A stretch of 64,000 nt of DNA from CAKSQF01 sp964568425 (lineage in GTDB: Bacteria > Bacillota > Clostridia > Oscillospirales > CAG-272). The notes beneath the pieces are model-generated. The model worked only from the letters and a program-made list of their open reading frames with translations. It was not told the origin of the DNA and ran no database searches. A program made the position numbers and the translations under genes. Of this stretch, positions 1 to 6,787 are shown in pieces. Numbering within the stretch: position 1 is the stretch's first letter; each line of letters begins with the position of its first letter. The stretch lies in assembly GCA_964568425.1 (NCBI GenBank), contig CAZMPO010000002.1, positions 96,030-160,029 on the forward strand. The letters are read 5' to 3'.

Positions 1-675
1 ATGATCCAAGGCGGCGACCCCACGGGCACGGGACTCGGCTCTCCCGATCAAAAGCGCATAAAGGGCGAATTTGAGGCAAACGGTATCAAAAATCCCGTAA
101 AGCACACGAGAGGCACTATCTCAATGGCGCGTTCGCAGAACTATAACAGCGCAAGCTCACAGTTCTTTATTTGTCACACCGACTGCAACTTCCTCGACGG
201 ACAGTATGCGGCATTCGGCAGAGTGACCGAGGGCATGGATATCGTTGATAAGATCGCCACATGCATGACCGATCATAACGACCGTCCGATCGAAAAAGTC
301 GTTATCGAGGAGGTGTCGATCGTCCCCGATGAGATCCCCGATTGCCTTTTCTGTAAGATCGCGACAGATCTTATTCCGTCGACCAAGATCTACGAGGATC
401 GCTATATGCTCGCATTTAAGGATATAAATTCGCAGGCGGCTGTTCATGCGGTCGTCATCCCCAAAAAGCACATAATGAGCCTTGACGATATAAATGCCGA
501 TAACTCTGTCGTTGTTTCGAGAATATTCGAAAAAATACCGCATATCGCAAAGCTTGCCGGTGCAAATAACGGATATCGCGTCGTTTCCAACTGCAAAATG
601 GACGGACGTCAGAGCGTTATGCATCTCCATTTCCATATACTCGGCGGTCAGGAACTGTCTGACAAGATGGCGTAA
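1..675 (+). CDS. Cyclophilin-type peptidyl-prolyl isomerase fused to a HIT domain (5' partial)
   Basis: The first residues, MIQGGDPTGTG, are the middle of a cyclophilin, so the gene begins before the window and the ATG at base 1 is internal. The cyclophilin part (to about residue 110) keeps the SSQFFICH and LDGQYAAFGRV motifs of the active face. From CLFCKIA (about 116) to the end the protein is a HIT nucleotide hydrolase domain of HinT type, with the histidine triad HLHFHILGG near the C terminus. Cyclophilins isomerise proline peptide bonds; HinT-type proteins hydrolyse nucleoside phosphoramidates. Having both in one chain is seen directly; a joint function is unknown. No signal peptide can be judged because the N terminus is missing. 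Confidence 0.9.
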   Translation: MIQGGDPTGTGLGSPDQKRIKGEFEANGIKNPVKHTRGTISMARSQNYNSASSQFFICHTDCNFLDGQYAAFGRVTEGMDIVDKIATCMTDHNDRPIEKVVIEEVSIVPDEIPDCLFCKIATDLIPSTKIYEDRYMLAFKDINSQAAVHAVVIPKKHIMSLDDINADNSVVVSRIFEKIPHIAKLAGANNGYRVVSNCKMDGRQSVMHLHFHILGGQELSDKMA

Positions 676-690
676 GACCTCGCTTTTCCC

Positions 691-720
691 AAAGCTGTCG
701 CATTTTATCGCGACAGCTTT
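691..720 (+). terminator. Hairpin after the cyclophilin-HIT gene
   Basis: AAAGCTGTCGC pairs with GCGACAGCTTT around an 8-nt loop, 15 nt after the stop. The following T tract is weak, so termination may be inefficient. Confidence 0.6.
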
Positions 721-748
721 GAACTTTTCGTAAAATTATAATAAAATA

Positions 749-777
749 TTGACATGAGGACAAAAATAAGTTATAAT
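749..777 (+). promoter_or_regulatory. Sigma-A promoter for the DUF1858 gene
   Basis: TTGACA (749-754) and TATAAT (772-777) are separated by 17 bp, a full consensus match. It lies 45 bp before the start codon and probably drives the DUF1858, trmK and Nif3-like genes. Confidence 0.85.
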
Positions 778-821
778 ATAAGAGTGTCCGCAAAAAGCGG
801 TCAAAAGAAAGGAATATAACA

Positions 822-1031
822 ATGAAGGTAACAAAAGATACACTTATCGGAGATATTCTCGATTATGATGTCGAGACAGCACAGTTCTTTTTTGAAATTG
901 GCATGCACTGCCTCGGATGCCCTGCATCAAGAGGCGAGAGCATAGAGATGGCATGTGCCGTTCATGATACCGATGCCGATGCACTTGTCAAGAAGATCAA
1001 CGAGTACCTCGAGGGCAAAGGCGATAAATGA
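822..1031 (+). CDS. DUF1858 domain small protein
   Basis: This 69-aa protein fits the DUF1858 family (hybrid-cluster-protein-associated, putative redox disulfide domain). The fold signature is an N-terminal DTLIGDILDYD stretch followed by the motif GMHCLGCPAS, in which the two cysteines are spaced CxxC and could cycle between thiol and disulfide. AGAAAGGA sits just before the ATG. The gene ends TGA, and its ATGA overlap with a following ATG (1028) suggests coupling with the next gene. The exact substrate or partner is unknown for the family. Confidence 0.85.
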   Translation: MKVTKDTLIGDILDYDVETAQFFFEIGMHCLGCPASRGESIEMACAVHDTDADALVKKINEYLEGKGDK

Positions 1032-1035
1032 AGGG

Positions 1036-1739
1036 ATGAACTCTCTCCCCGACTTGCCGCGGCGGCAAAATATGCAAGACAGGACCGCGTCGTCGCCGAT
1101 ATTGGCACAGATCACGCGTATCTGCCGATATGGCTCGTTTCCAACAGGATATCGAGCCGTGCCGTCGCGTCCGATGTGAGAGACGGTCCGCTCGAGCGTG
1201 CAAGGGCAAATATTCGTGCATACGGGCTTTCGGACAGGATACAGACATGCCTTGCCGACGGTCTTTGCGGCATCGAGAGCTATGCCCCCGATGATATTTT
1301 TATTTGCGGTATGGGCGGCGAGCTGATAGTAAAGATCATCGATGCCGCACCCTTCTTACGCTCGAAAAAAATTCGGCTGATCCTTCAACCCATGACCCAT
1401 GCCGAAACACTTCGTCGCTATCTTGCCGATGTCGGTTTTGACATTGTCGATGAAGAGATCGCGGTCGAGAAAAGCGGAAAGGTCTATCAGATCATCGTTG
1501 CCGAGTATTCGGGTGTCGCTTATCGGCTGACAGAAGTCGAGTGTTTGCTCGGACGGGTCAATATAAAAAAGGGCGGCAGTAAACTTCAAACTCTTGCCGC
1601 CGGCATTCTGCGTGCGATCGATACCAAAATAAAAGGTCTTCGCACGGCAGGCATCCCCGACTGCGAGATCCGCTCGCTGAGATTGGAGATCATGAAAACT
1701 TTGAAAGGAGAGAACGGACGAAATGATGAAAATACGTGA
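1036..1739 (+). CDS. trmK: tRNA (adenine-22-N1)-methyltransferase TrmK, apparently without an in-frame start
   Basis: The frame open from 1032 to 1739 reads ELSPRLAAAAKYARQD and then the SAM-binding motif VADIGTDHAYLPIWL, the usual N terminus of TrmK, which methylates N1 of A22 in tRNA. GMGGELI and LQPMTH are further family motifs. No ATG, GTG or TTG precedes the LSPRL segment in this frame. The ATG at 1036 is one base out: with one extra A the start would read MKLSPRL, the family norm. The first in-frame GTG (1176) would remove the SAM loop. The gene sits before a Nif3-like gene, the usual TrmK neighbour. A real frameshift, a sequencing error or an unusual start are all possible. Confidence 0.8.
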
Positions 1740-2493
1740 TATATATAACCGCATGAACGAGCTTTGTCCGTCCTCGCTTTCACTTGATTGGGATAACGAC
1801 GGAATCATGTGTATGCCTGATTCCGACATGTCGGTGGGCAGGATACTGCTCACACTCGATATCACAAATGGTGCTGTCGAATTTGCAGGTAAAAACGGCG
1901 CGGAACTGATAATTTCGCACCATCCGCTCCTTTTTAAGCCGCTAAAAAGACTTTCGGCATCAGATCTTACCGGTGGGAAGCTTTTGACTCTTGCAGGGAG
2001 CAACATTGCCGCAATGTCCTTTCATACAAGGCTCGATGCGGCAGACGGCGGCGTGAACGACGCACTTGCCGAAAAATTGTCGCTTGTCGGTGTAAAACCG
2101 TTCGGCGAGGACGGCGAGATGATAGGCAGGGTCGGAGAGGTTCGCGAGTGTAAACTTTCCGAGTTTGTGCTCTTTGTCAAAGAAAGGCTCGGTATCAAGC
2201 ATCCCGTAAGCGTTGTCGATGCAGGCAGACCGGTCAGACGCGTTGCCGTGCTGGGCGGAGCGGGGAAGGATTTTATCGCATCCGCGATAGAGGTCGGTGC
2301 CGATACCTTTGTGACGGGCGAGGTCGGGTATAACGCTCTTGTCGATGCAAAGGACATGGGGCTGAATATCATCCTTGGCGGACATTATCACACCGAGCGT
2401 CCGATTCTTGATAAGATAAGAGACACCCTTGCCGCCACCGATCGAACACTTGAATTTCTGTTTTACGACTGCGATCCCGAGCAATTCTACTGA
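1723..2493 (+). CDS. Nif3-like dinuclear metal centre protein (YqfO family)
   Basis: This 256-aa protein has the Nif3/GTP cyclohydrolase I type 2-like fold signature. LIISHHPLLF (near residue 65) and GGHYHTERP (near residue 223) supply the histidines and glutamate expected to hold two metal ions. It lacks the central PII-like insert seen in the longer Bacillus YqfO. It overlaps the end of trmK by 17 bp; AGGAGAG lies upstream of the ATG-ATG pair at 1723/1726. The pair corresponds to yqfN-yqfO of Bacillus subtilis. The biochemical role of the family is not settled. Confidence 0.9.
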   Translation: MMKIRDIYNRMNELCPSSLSLDWDNDGIMCMPDSDMSVGRILLTLDITNGAVEFAGKNGAELIISHHPLLFKPLKRLSASDLTGGKLLTLAGSNIAAMSFHTRLDAADGGVNDALAEKLSLVGVKPFGEDGEMIGRVGEVRECKLSEFVLFVKERLGIKHPVSVVDAGRPVRRVAVLGGAGKDFIASAIEVGADTFVTGEVGYNALVDAKDMGLNIILGGHYHTERPILDKIRDTLAATDRTLEFLFYDCDPEQFY

Positions 2494-2562
2494 CGGTCAT
2501 CGAGAAAATTTCATTAAATCGGCAAATATTTGAATTTATGACATAAGAAAGAGGTTTTAACG

Positions 2563-3669
2563 ATGATCATACAGCTTGAAGAAGCAAAAATCAAACTCAG
2601 AGCACTGCGCGAGGATGTCGCGGAGCTTTACAATTCACTGCGCATCGAGGCTTGCGAGAAGAAGGTCGAGGAGCTTGAGCGCATGACATATGAACCCGAT
2701 TTTTGGGCAGATGCATCAAAATCGGGCAAGATACTGCAAGAACTTAAGGGACTCAAAAAGAAGGTCGAGGATTATCACAGCCTTGAGTCAAGACTCGAGG
2801 ATGCACTGTCGCTTGCCGAGCTTGCAATAGAGGAAAATGATGAGTCCTTTACCGACGAGGTCCTCTCCGAGCAGGAGGTGATCGAAAACGATGCCGAGAC
2901 CATGCGTCTTTCCGCACTGCTCACGGGCGAATATGATGCAAATAACGCAATTCTCACATTCCACCCGGGCGCGGGCGGAACGGAGGCACAGGACTGGGCT
3001 ATGATGCTCTATCGTATGTACACAAGATGGGGCGAGAAGCACGGATTTGATGTCAAGCTTATCGATTGGCTTGACGGCGATGAGGCTGGCATAAAGAGTG
3101 CGACCGTCAGCATCAACGGCACCAACGCGTACGGCTTTCTCAAGAGCGAAAACGGCGTACACCGCCTCGTTCGCGTCTCTCCCTTTGATGCCTCCGGAAG
3201 GCGTCAGACCTCGTTTGCATCGGTTGAGGTTATGCCCGAGCTTGAGGATGACGGCTCTATAGAGATCCGCCCCGAGGATATCGAAGTGACCGCACACCGT
3301 TCGAGCGGCGCGGGCGGTCAGCATATCAACAAGACCGACTCGGCGATCAGAATACTTCATATCCCGACGGGTATCGTTGTCGGATGCCAGACCGAGCGCA
3401 GTCAGCTGCAAAACAAGGAAACCGCCATGCATATGCTTAGAAGCAAACTCATGGAGATCAAGATACAGCAAAATCTGCAGAAGATCGACGACATCAAGGG
3501 AATCAAGGCAAATATTGAGTGGGGCGCACAGATCCGCTCGTACGTCTTCATGCCCTATACGCTCGCAAAGGATACGAGAACATCCTATGAAGAGGTCAAT
3601 ATTCAGTCTGTCATGGACGGCAATATCGACGGATTTATCAACGCTTATCTTAAAATGAACGCAAAATAA
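2563..3669 (+). CDS. prfB: Peptide chain release factor 2
   Basis: RF2 reads UAA and UGA stop codons and triggers hydrolysis of peptidyl-tRNA. The 368-aa protein has the catalytic GGQ loop (RSSGAGGQHINKTDSA, about residues 246-261) and the codon-recognition tripeptide SPF (RVSPFDASGRRQT, about 206-218). Length is normal. In most bacteria prfB contains a programmed +1 frameshift at an in-frame UGA near codon 25. Here the region ELYNSLRIEACEKK is continuous in one frame, so this copy lacks that autoregulation. AGAAAGAGG precedes the ATG. Confidence 0.97.
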   Translation: MIIQLEEAKIKLRALREDVAELYNSLRIEACEKKVEELERMTYEPDFWADASKSGKILQELKGLKKKVEDYHSLESRLEDALSLAELAIEENDESFTDEVLSEQEVIENDAETMRLSALLTGEYDANNAILTFHPGAGGTEAQDWAMMLYRMYTRWGEKHGFDVKLIDWLDGDEAGIKSATVSINGTNAYGFLKSENGVHRLVRVSPFDASGRRQTSFASVEVMPELEDDGSIEIRPEDIEVTAHRSSGAGGQHINKTDSAIRILHIPTGIVVGCQTERSQLQNKETAMHMLRSKLMEIKIQQNLQKIDDIKGIKANIEWGAQIRSYVFMPYTLAKDTRTSYEEVNIQSVMDGNIDGFINAYLKMNAK

Positions 3670-3677
3670 TATCAAAA

Positions 3678-3714
3678 CTCTCACCTGTTCCGCAAAAAGC
3701 GGAACAGGTGAGAG
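3678..3714 (+). terminator. Terminator-like hairpin after prfB
   Basis: A 16-bp perfect stem (CTCTCACCTGTTCCGC with its complement) closes on an AAAAA loop, 9 bp after the prfB stop. The downstream run is A/T-mixed, not pure T. Confidence 0.8.
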
Positions 3715-3752
3715 CGTTAAAATTATATTTACAAAAAACTTTTTGAAATCTA

Positions 3753-3781
3753 TTGAAAAAGCGAGAGATTTGTGATATAAT
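3753..3781 (+). promoter_or_regulatory. Promoter of the SRP RNA gene
   Basis: TTGAAA (3753-3758), 17 bp, TATAAT (3776-3781). It points at the RNA gene 48 bp downstream. A very similar promoter (TTGAAA-AAGC...TGTGA-TATAAT) precedes the RACE-like gene at 58 kb. Confidence 0.85.
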
Positions 3782-3828
3782 ACACAGAGATAGGTTGTAA
3801 ACTTATAATAAATAAAGGATATAAAATA

Positions 3829-4100
3829 GGACCATACCGGCCGGGGAGATAGCGGTGCCTTGTAACCTGCAATCCGCTACAGCAGGGGTGGTTTCCGTCT
3901 TCGAGGGCAGCTCGTGTATGGTCTGCACCGAGTTTTCGTGTGTTGAAGGATGGGTCCTGTGCAATCGTCGCCCGTGAACCATGTCAGGTGGGGAACCAAG
4001 CAGCATTAAGCGGGTACGGCGATGTGCCACAGGTTCGCCTGTTCGGAGCATGAGGCTCCTTTTCCGCATATACGGACTGTTCGAAGAGCGGTGTATGGTC
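3829..4100 (+). ncRNA. ffs: Signal recognition particle RNA, large bacterial type
   Basis: The conserved SRP domain is visible as ATGTCAGGTGGGGAACCAAGCAGC-type sequence at about 3983-4008, which forms the Ffh-binding helix with its GGAA-class loop. The 5' GGACCATACC and 3' GGTGTATGGTC ends pair and close the molecule, giving about 272 nt, the size of the Alu-containing SRP RNA of Bacillus and clostridia. The block around AGCGGTGCC (about 3851) is the conserved Alu-side sequence of clostridial SRP RNAs. The gene lies directly before dnaX-ybaB-recR, a common order in Firmicutes. Ends are set by the pairing and may be off by a few bases. Confidence 0.93.
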
Positions 4101-4142
4101 TTATTTTATGTCCTTTATTTTTCTGCTCGGAGGTGACGCTTT

Positions 4143-5705
4143 TTGCATCAGGCATTGTACAGAAAATGGCGACCCACCGCATTTCGCGATGTTGTCGGTC
4201 AGGATCATATAACAAAAGTTCTCGAATATGAGGCGGCAAACGGCAAATTAAATCACGCTTACCTCTTTTGCGGATCGAGGGGAACAGGAAAAACCACCTG
4301 CGCAAAGATCCTTGCAAAGGCTGCCAACTGCGAGCATCTCACAAACGGCAACCCCTGCAATATGTGTCCGTCGTGCAAGGCGATCGATTCGGGCGCATCG
4401 CTCGATGTTCTCGAAATGGACGCGGCGAGCAATACGGGCGTCGATTATATTCGCGATATTCGTGACGAGGTGATCTATACCCCCTCCGAGATGGGCACGC
4501 GCGTGTATATTATCGACGAGGTCCACATGCTTTCCGAGTCCGCCTTTAACGCACTCCTCAAAACGCTCGAGGAACCGCCGCCAAAGGTAATATTCGTCCT
4601 CGCAACCACCGAGCTGCAAAAGATCCCGGCGACGATCGTTTCAAGATGTCAAAGGTTCGATTTCAGACGCATCCCGGTGTCCGATATCGTTTCGAGGCTT
4701 TCGTACATAGCCGAAAACGAAAAGATCGATCTCACAAATGAGGGTGCGAGACTTATCGCCAAGCTTGCCCAGGGCGGCATGCGTGATTCCATCAGCATGC
4801 TCGAGCTTTGCGCATCGGACGGTGAGAAGATCACGCTCGAGAAGGTCGAGGCGGCGGCAGGCGTTGTCGGACGAGAAAGCATTGTCCGCTCGGTCAGGGC
4901 GATAATCGACAAAAAGCCCAAAATACTGCTCTCCGAGGTCGCATCGGTATTCAGATCATCACGCGATATTTCGGTGTATCTTGGCGATATTTCGCTTTTC
5001 TATCGAGATATGATGGTGCAAAAGGCGATGAACATAAGCTCAGCAGCCGCTGTTTCGAAGGATATACTCGATGTTTCGGAAAACGAGCTCTCGGATCTTG
5101 CAAATCTTGCCGGTATGATGAGATATTCGACGATGATATATCACTCGAAGCTGCTTGAGTCGGCGATACTCTCGATAAATCGCGGTGCTGATAAGCGAAT
5201 AACCGCCGAGATGGCACTTATACGCATGTGCAGTGAAGCGGCTGACGACTCAAACGAGGCACTGTCCGCAAGGATCGACAGCCTTGACGAAAGACTCACG
5301 CAGTATATGGCAGGCTCGCCAAAACCAATGACGCTAAGTGTCCCCGAGACGGAAATAATTGCCCCTCCGACAACCGAAGAAAATCCGCCCCAAGAAGACG
5401 ACACGCTCGTTGGTAAGACCGTCGAAACGCGCGAGTACGAGGGTTGGCAGGAGCTTGTCGAGTGCTACGAAAAGGTCGATAAGGGTGCGGCAGCGTTTTT
5501 GTCGAACGCGACATTTGAGCTTTCGTCAGACGGCAGACTTATCGTAAAGCTCCGCGACGCGTTTGCCAAAACGATACTTACCGATAAAAAGACCCCCGAT
5601 GCGCTTTTGTCGCTCGTACGGGCAAGAGGCGAGAGGGTTGGCTCGGTCGAGCTTGTGGTTGAGAAAAAACAGATCGAAAAGAATCTTTTCGACGATCTTT
5701 TTTAA
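4143..5705 (+). CDS. dnaX: DNA polymerase III subunit gamma/tau
   Basis: This is the clamp-loader ATPase of the replicative polymerase. The AAA+ module shows Walker A GSRGTGKTT, a zinc cluster in the CEHLTNGNPCNMCPSC segment, Walker B IIDEVHML, and the LKTLEEPP and SRCQRFDF motifs (residues 1-230). After the clamp-loader domain III (to about 360) comes a poorly conserved linker and a short C-terminal domain. At 520 aa it is on the short side for tau. The start is a TTG: GGAGGTGA lies 8 nt upstream and the next residues HQALYRKWRP match the family N terminus. It leads a dnaX-ybaB-recR run. Confidence 0.96.
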   Translation: MHQALYRKWRPTAFRDVVGQDHITKVLEYEAANGKLNHAYLFCGSRGTGKTTCAKILAKAANCEHLTNGNPCNMCPSCKAIDSGASLDVLEMDAASNTGVDYIRDIRDEVIYTPSEMGTRVYIIDEVHMLSESAFNALLKTLEEPPPKVIFVLATTELQKIPATIVSRCQRFDFRRIPVSDIVSRLSYIAENEKIDLTNEGARLIAKLAQGGMRDSISMLELCASDGEKITLEKVEAAAGVVGRESIVRSVRAIIDKKPKILLSEVASVFRSSRDISVYLGDISLFYRDMMVQKAMNISSAAAVSKDILDVSENELSDLANLAGMMRYSTMIYHSKLLESAILSINRGADKRITAEMALIRMCSEAADDSNEALSARIDSLDERLTQYMAGSPKPMTLSVPETEIIAPPTTEENPPQEDDTLVGKTVETREYEGWQELVECYEKVDKGAAAFLSNATFELSSDGRLIVKLRDAFAKTILTDKKTPDALLSLVRARGERVGSVELVVEKKQIEKNLFDDLF

Positions 5706-5738
5706 TAATTTAATTATAACGAAAAGGAATTGACACTT

Positions 5739-6095
5739 ATGAAATCAAGATTACCCGAAGGAATGGGCAAAGGTCCCGGAAATATGCAGTCCATGCTTAA
5801 GCAGGCGCAGAAGATGCAGGCTGATATGGAGGCAAAGCAGGCAGAGCTTGACGCCGCAGAGTACGAAACTCAGGCCGGCGGCGGTGCTGTCACTGTCAAG
5901 ATCAACGGCAAAAAGGAGATCCTTGCGATCGATATATCGCCCGACATCGTTGACCCCGACGATATCGAGACGCTGTCCGATATCATTGTTGCGGCAGTAA
6001 ATCAGGCGATAAAGACCGTCGAATCCACAAATGAGACGGCAATGGCGGAGATCACGGGCGGCATGAATATCCCCGGTCTTGGCGGAATGTTCTGA
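5739..6095 (+). CDS. ybaB: YbaB/EbfC family nucleoid-associated protein
   Basis: A 118-aa DNA-binding protein of the YbaB/EbfC family, which forms tweezer-like dimers. The family core MLKQAQKMQADMEAKQAEL and the segment ITGGMNIPGLGGMF at the C terminus are both present. The ATG at 5739 is preferred over the TTG at 5730 because AAAAGGAA (5722-5729) has normal spacing only to 5739. It is placed between dnaX and recR as in most Firmicutes, two bases before the recR start. Confidence 0.93.
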   Translation: MKSRLPEGMGKGPGNMQSMLKQAQKMQADMEAKQAELDAAEYETQAGGGAVTVKINGKKEILAIDISPDIVDPDDIETLSDIIVAAVNQAIKTVESTNETAMAEITGGMNIPGLGGMF

Positions 6096-6097
6096 TA

Positions 6098-6700
6098 ATG
6101 AGCGAATTTGTACAGCCTCTCGAGAGGTTGATAGAGCAGTTCGGCAGACTTCCGGGAGTCGGACGAAAGACCGCGACCAGATATGCACTCGCCATACTTG
6201 ATCTTGACGAGGATAAGGCACTCGAGCTTTCGGATGCCATAATCGACGCCAAAAGAAAGATCAAGCGTTGCAGGATCTGCAATAACATCTGCGAGGGCGA
6301 TATCTGCGATATCTGCGCCGATGATACGCGCACGCCGATAATTTGCGTTGTCGAGGACGCTCGCGCCGTTATGTCGATCGAGCGTGTCCGCGATTTTCAC
6401 GGCAGATATCACGTTTTGGACGGTGTCATATCACCAATGAACGGTGTGGGACCCGAACAGCTGAAGATCAGAGAGCTTCTCGAGCGGATCAACAGCGAGA
6501 ACATCAGCGAGATCATAGTGGCAACAAACCCGACGATCGAGGGTGAGGCGACCGCTATGTATCTGACCAAGCTTCTTGCACCGTTCGATATCAAGGTCTC
6601 AAGACTTGCATACGGCATACCCGTCGGCGCGGATCTCGAATATGCCGATGAGGTAACCCTCTTCCGCGCACTCGACGGCAGACGCGAAATAAAGCAGTGA
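6098..6700 (+). CDS. recR: Recombination mediator RecR
   Basis: RecR works with RecF/RecO to load RecA on single-stranded gaps. The 200-aa protein shows in order the helix-hairpin-helix (FGRLPGVGRKTATRYA, residues 15-30), the four-cysteine zinc finger CRICNNICEGDICDIC (about 56-71), the Toprim domain starting ICVVEDARAV, and the C-terminal GIPVGADLEYADEVTL segment. Its length is normal. The stop of ybaB and the ATG are almost touching, indicating one transcript. Confidence 0.97.
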   Translation: MSEFVQPLERLIEQFGRLPGVGRKTATRYALAILDLDEDKALELSDAIIDAKRKIKRCRICNNICEGDICDICADDTRTPIICVVEDARAVMSIERVRDFHGRYHVLDGVISPMNGVGPEQLKIRELLERINSENISEIIVATNPTIEGEATAMYLTKLLAPFDIKVSRLAYGIPVGADLEYADEVTLFRALDGRREIKQ

Positions 6701-6734
6701 TCTTGCGGACGCTGTCTTTATTACCGCTATAACC

Positions 6735-6772
6735 AAAAATCAGCAGAAGGATGAACCCTCTGCTGATTTTTT
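6735..6772. terminator. Bidirectional terminator between recR and the M14 lipoprotein
   Basis: AAAATCAGCAGA pairs with TCTGCTGATTTT around an 11-nt loop, and runs of T follow on both strands. It can end recR (+) and the convergent peptidase gene (-). Confidence 0.88.
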
Positions 6773-6787
6773 GTGTGCGTCTCTTGA

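Noticed and set aside
5655..5680. An A6 run near the end of dnaX, considered as a slippage site for a gamma form.
   Set aside because: It lies far too close to the C terminus, and there is no A AAA AAG heptamer with a following hairpin.
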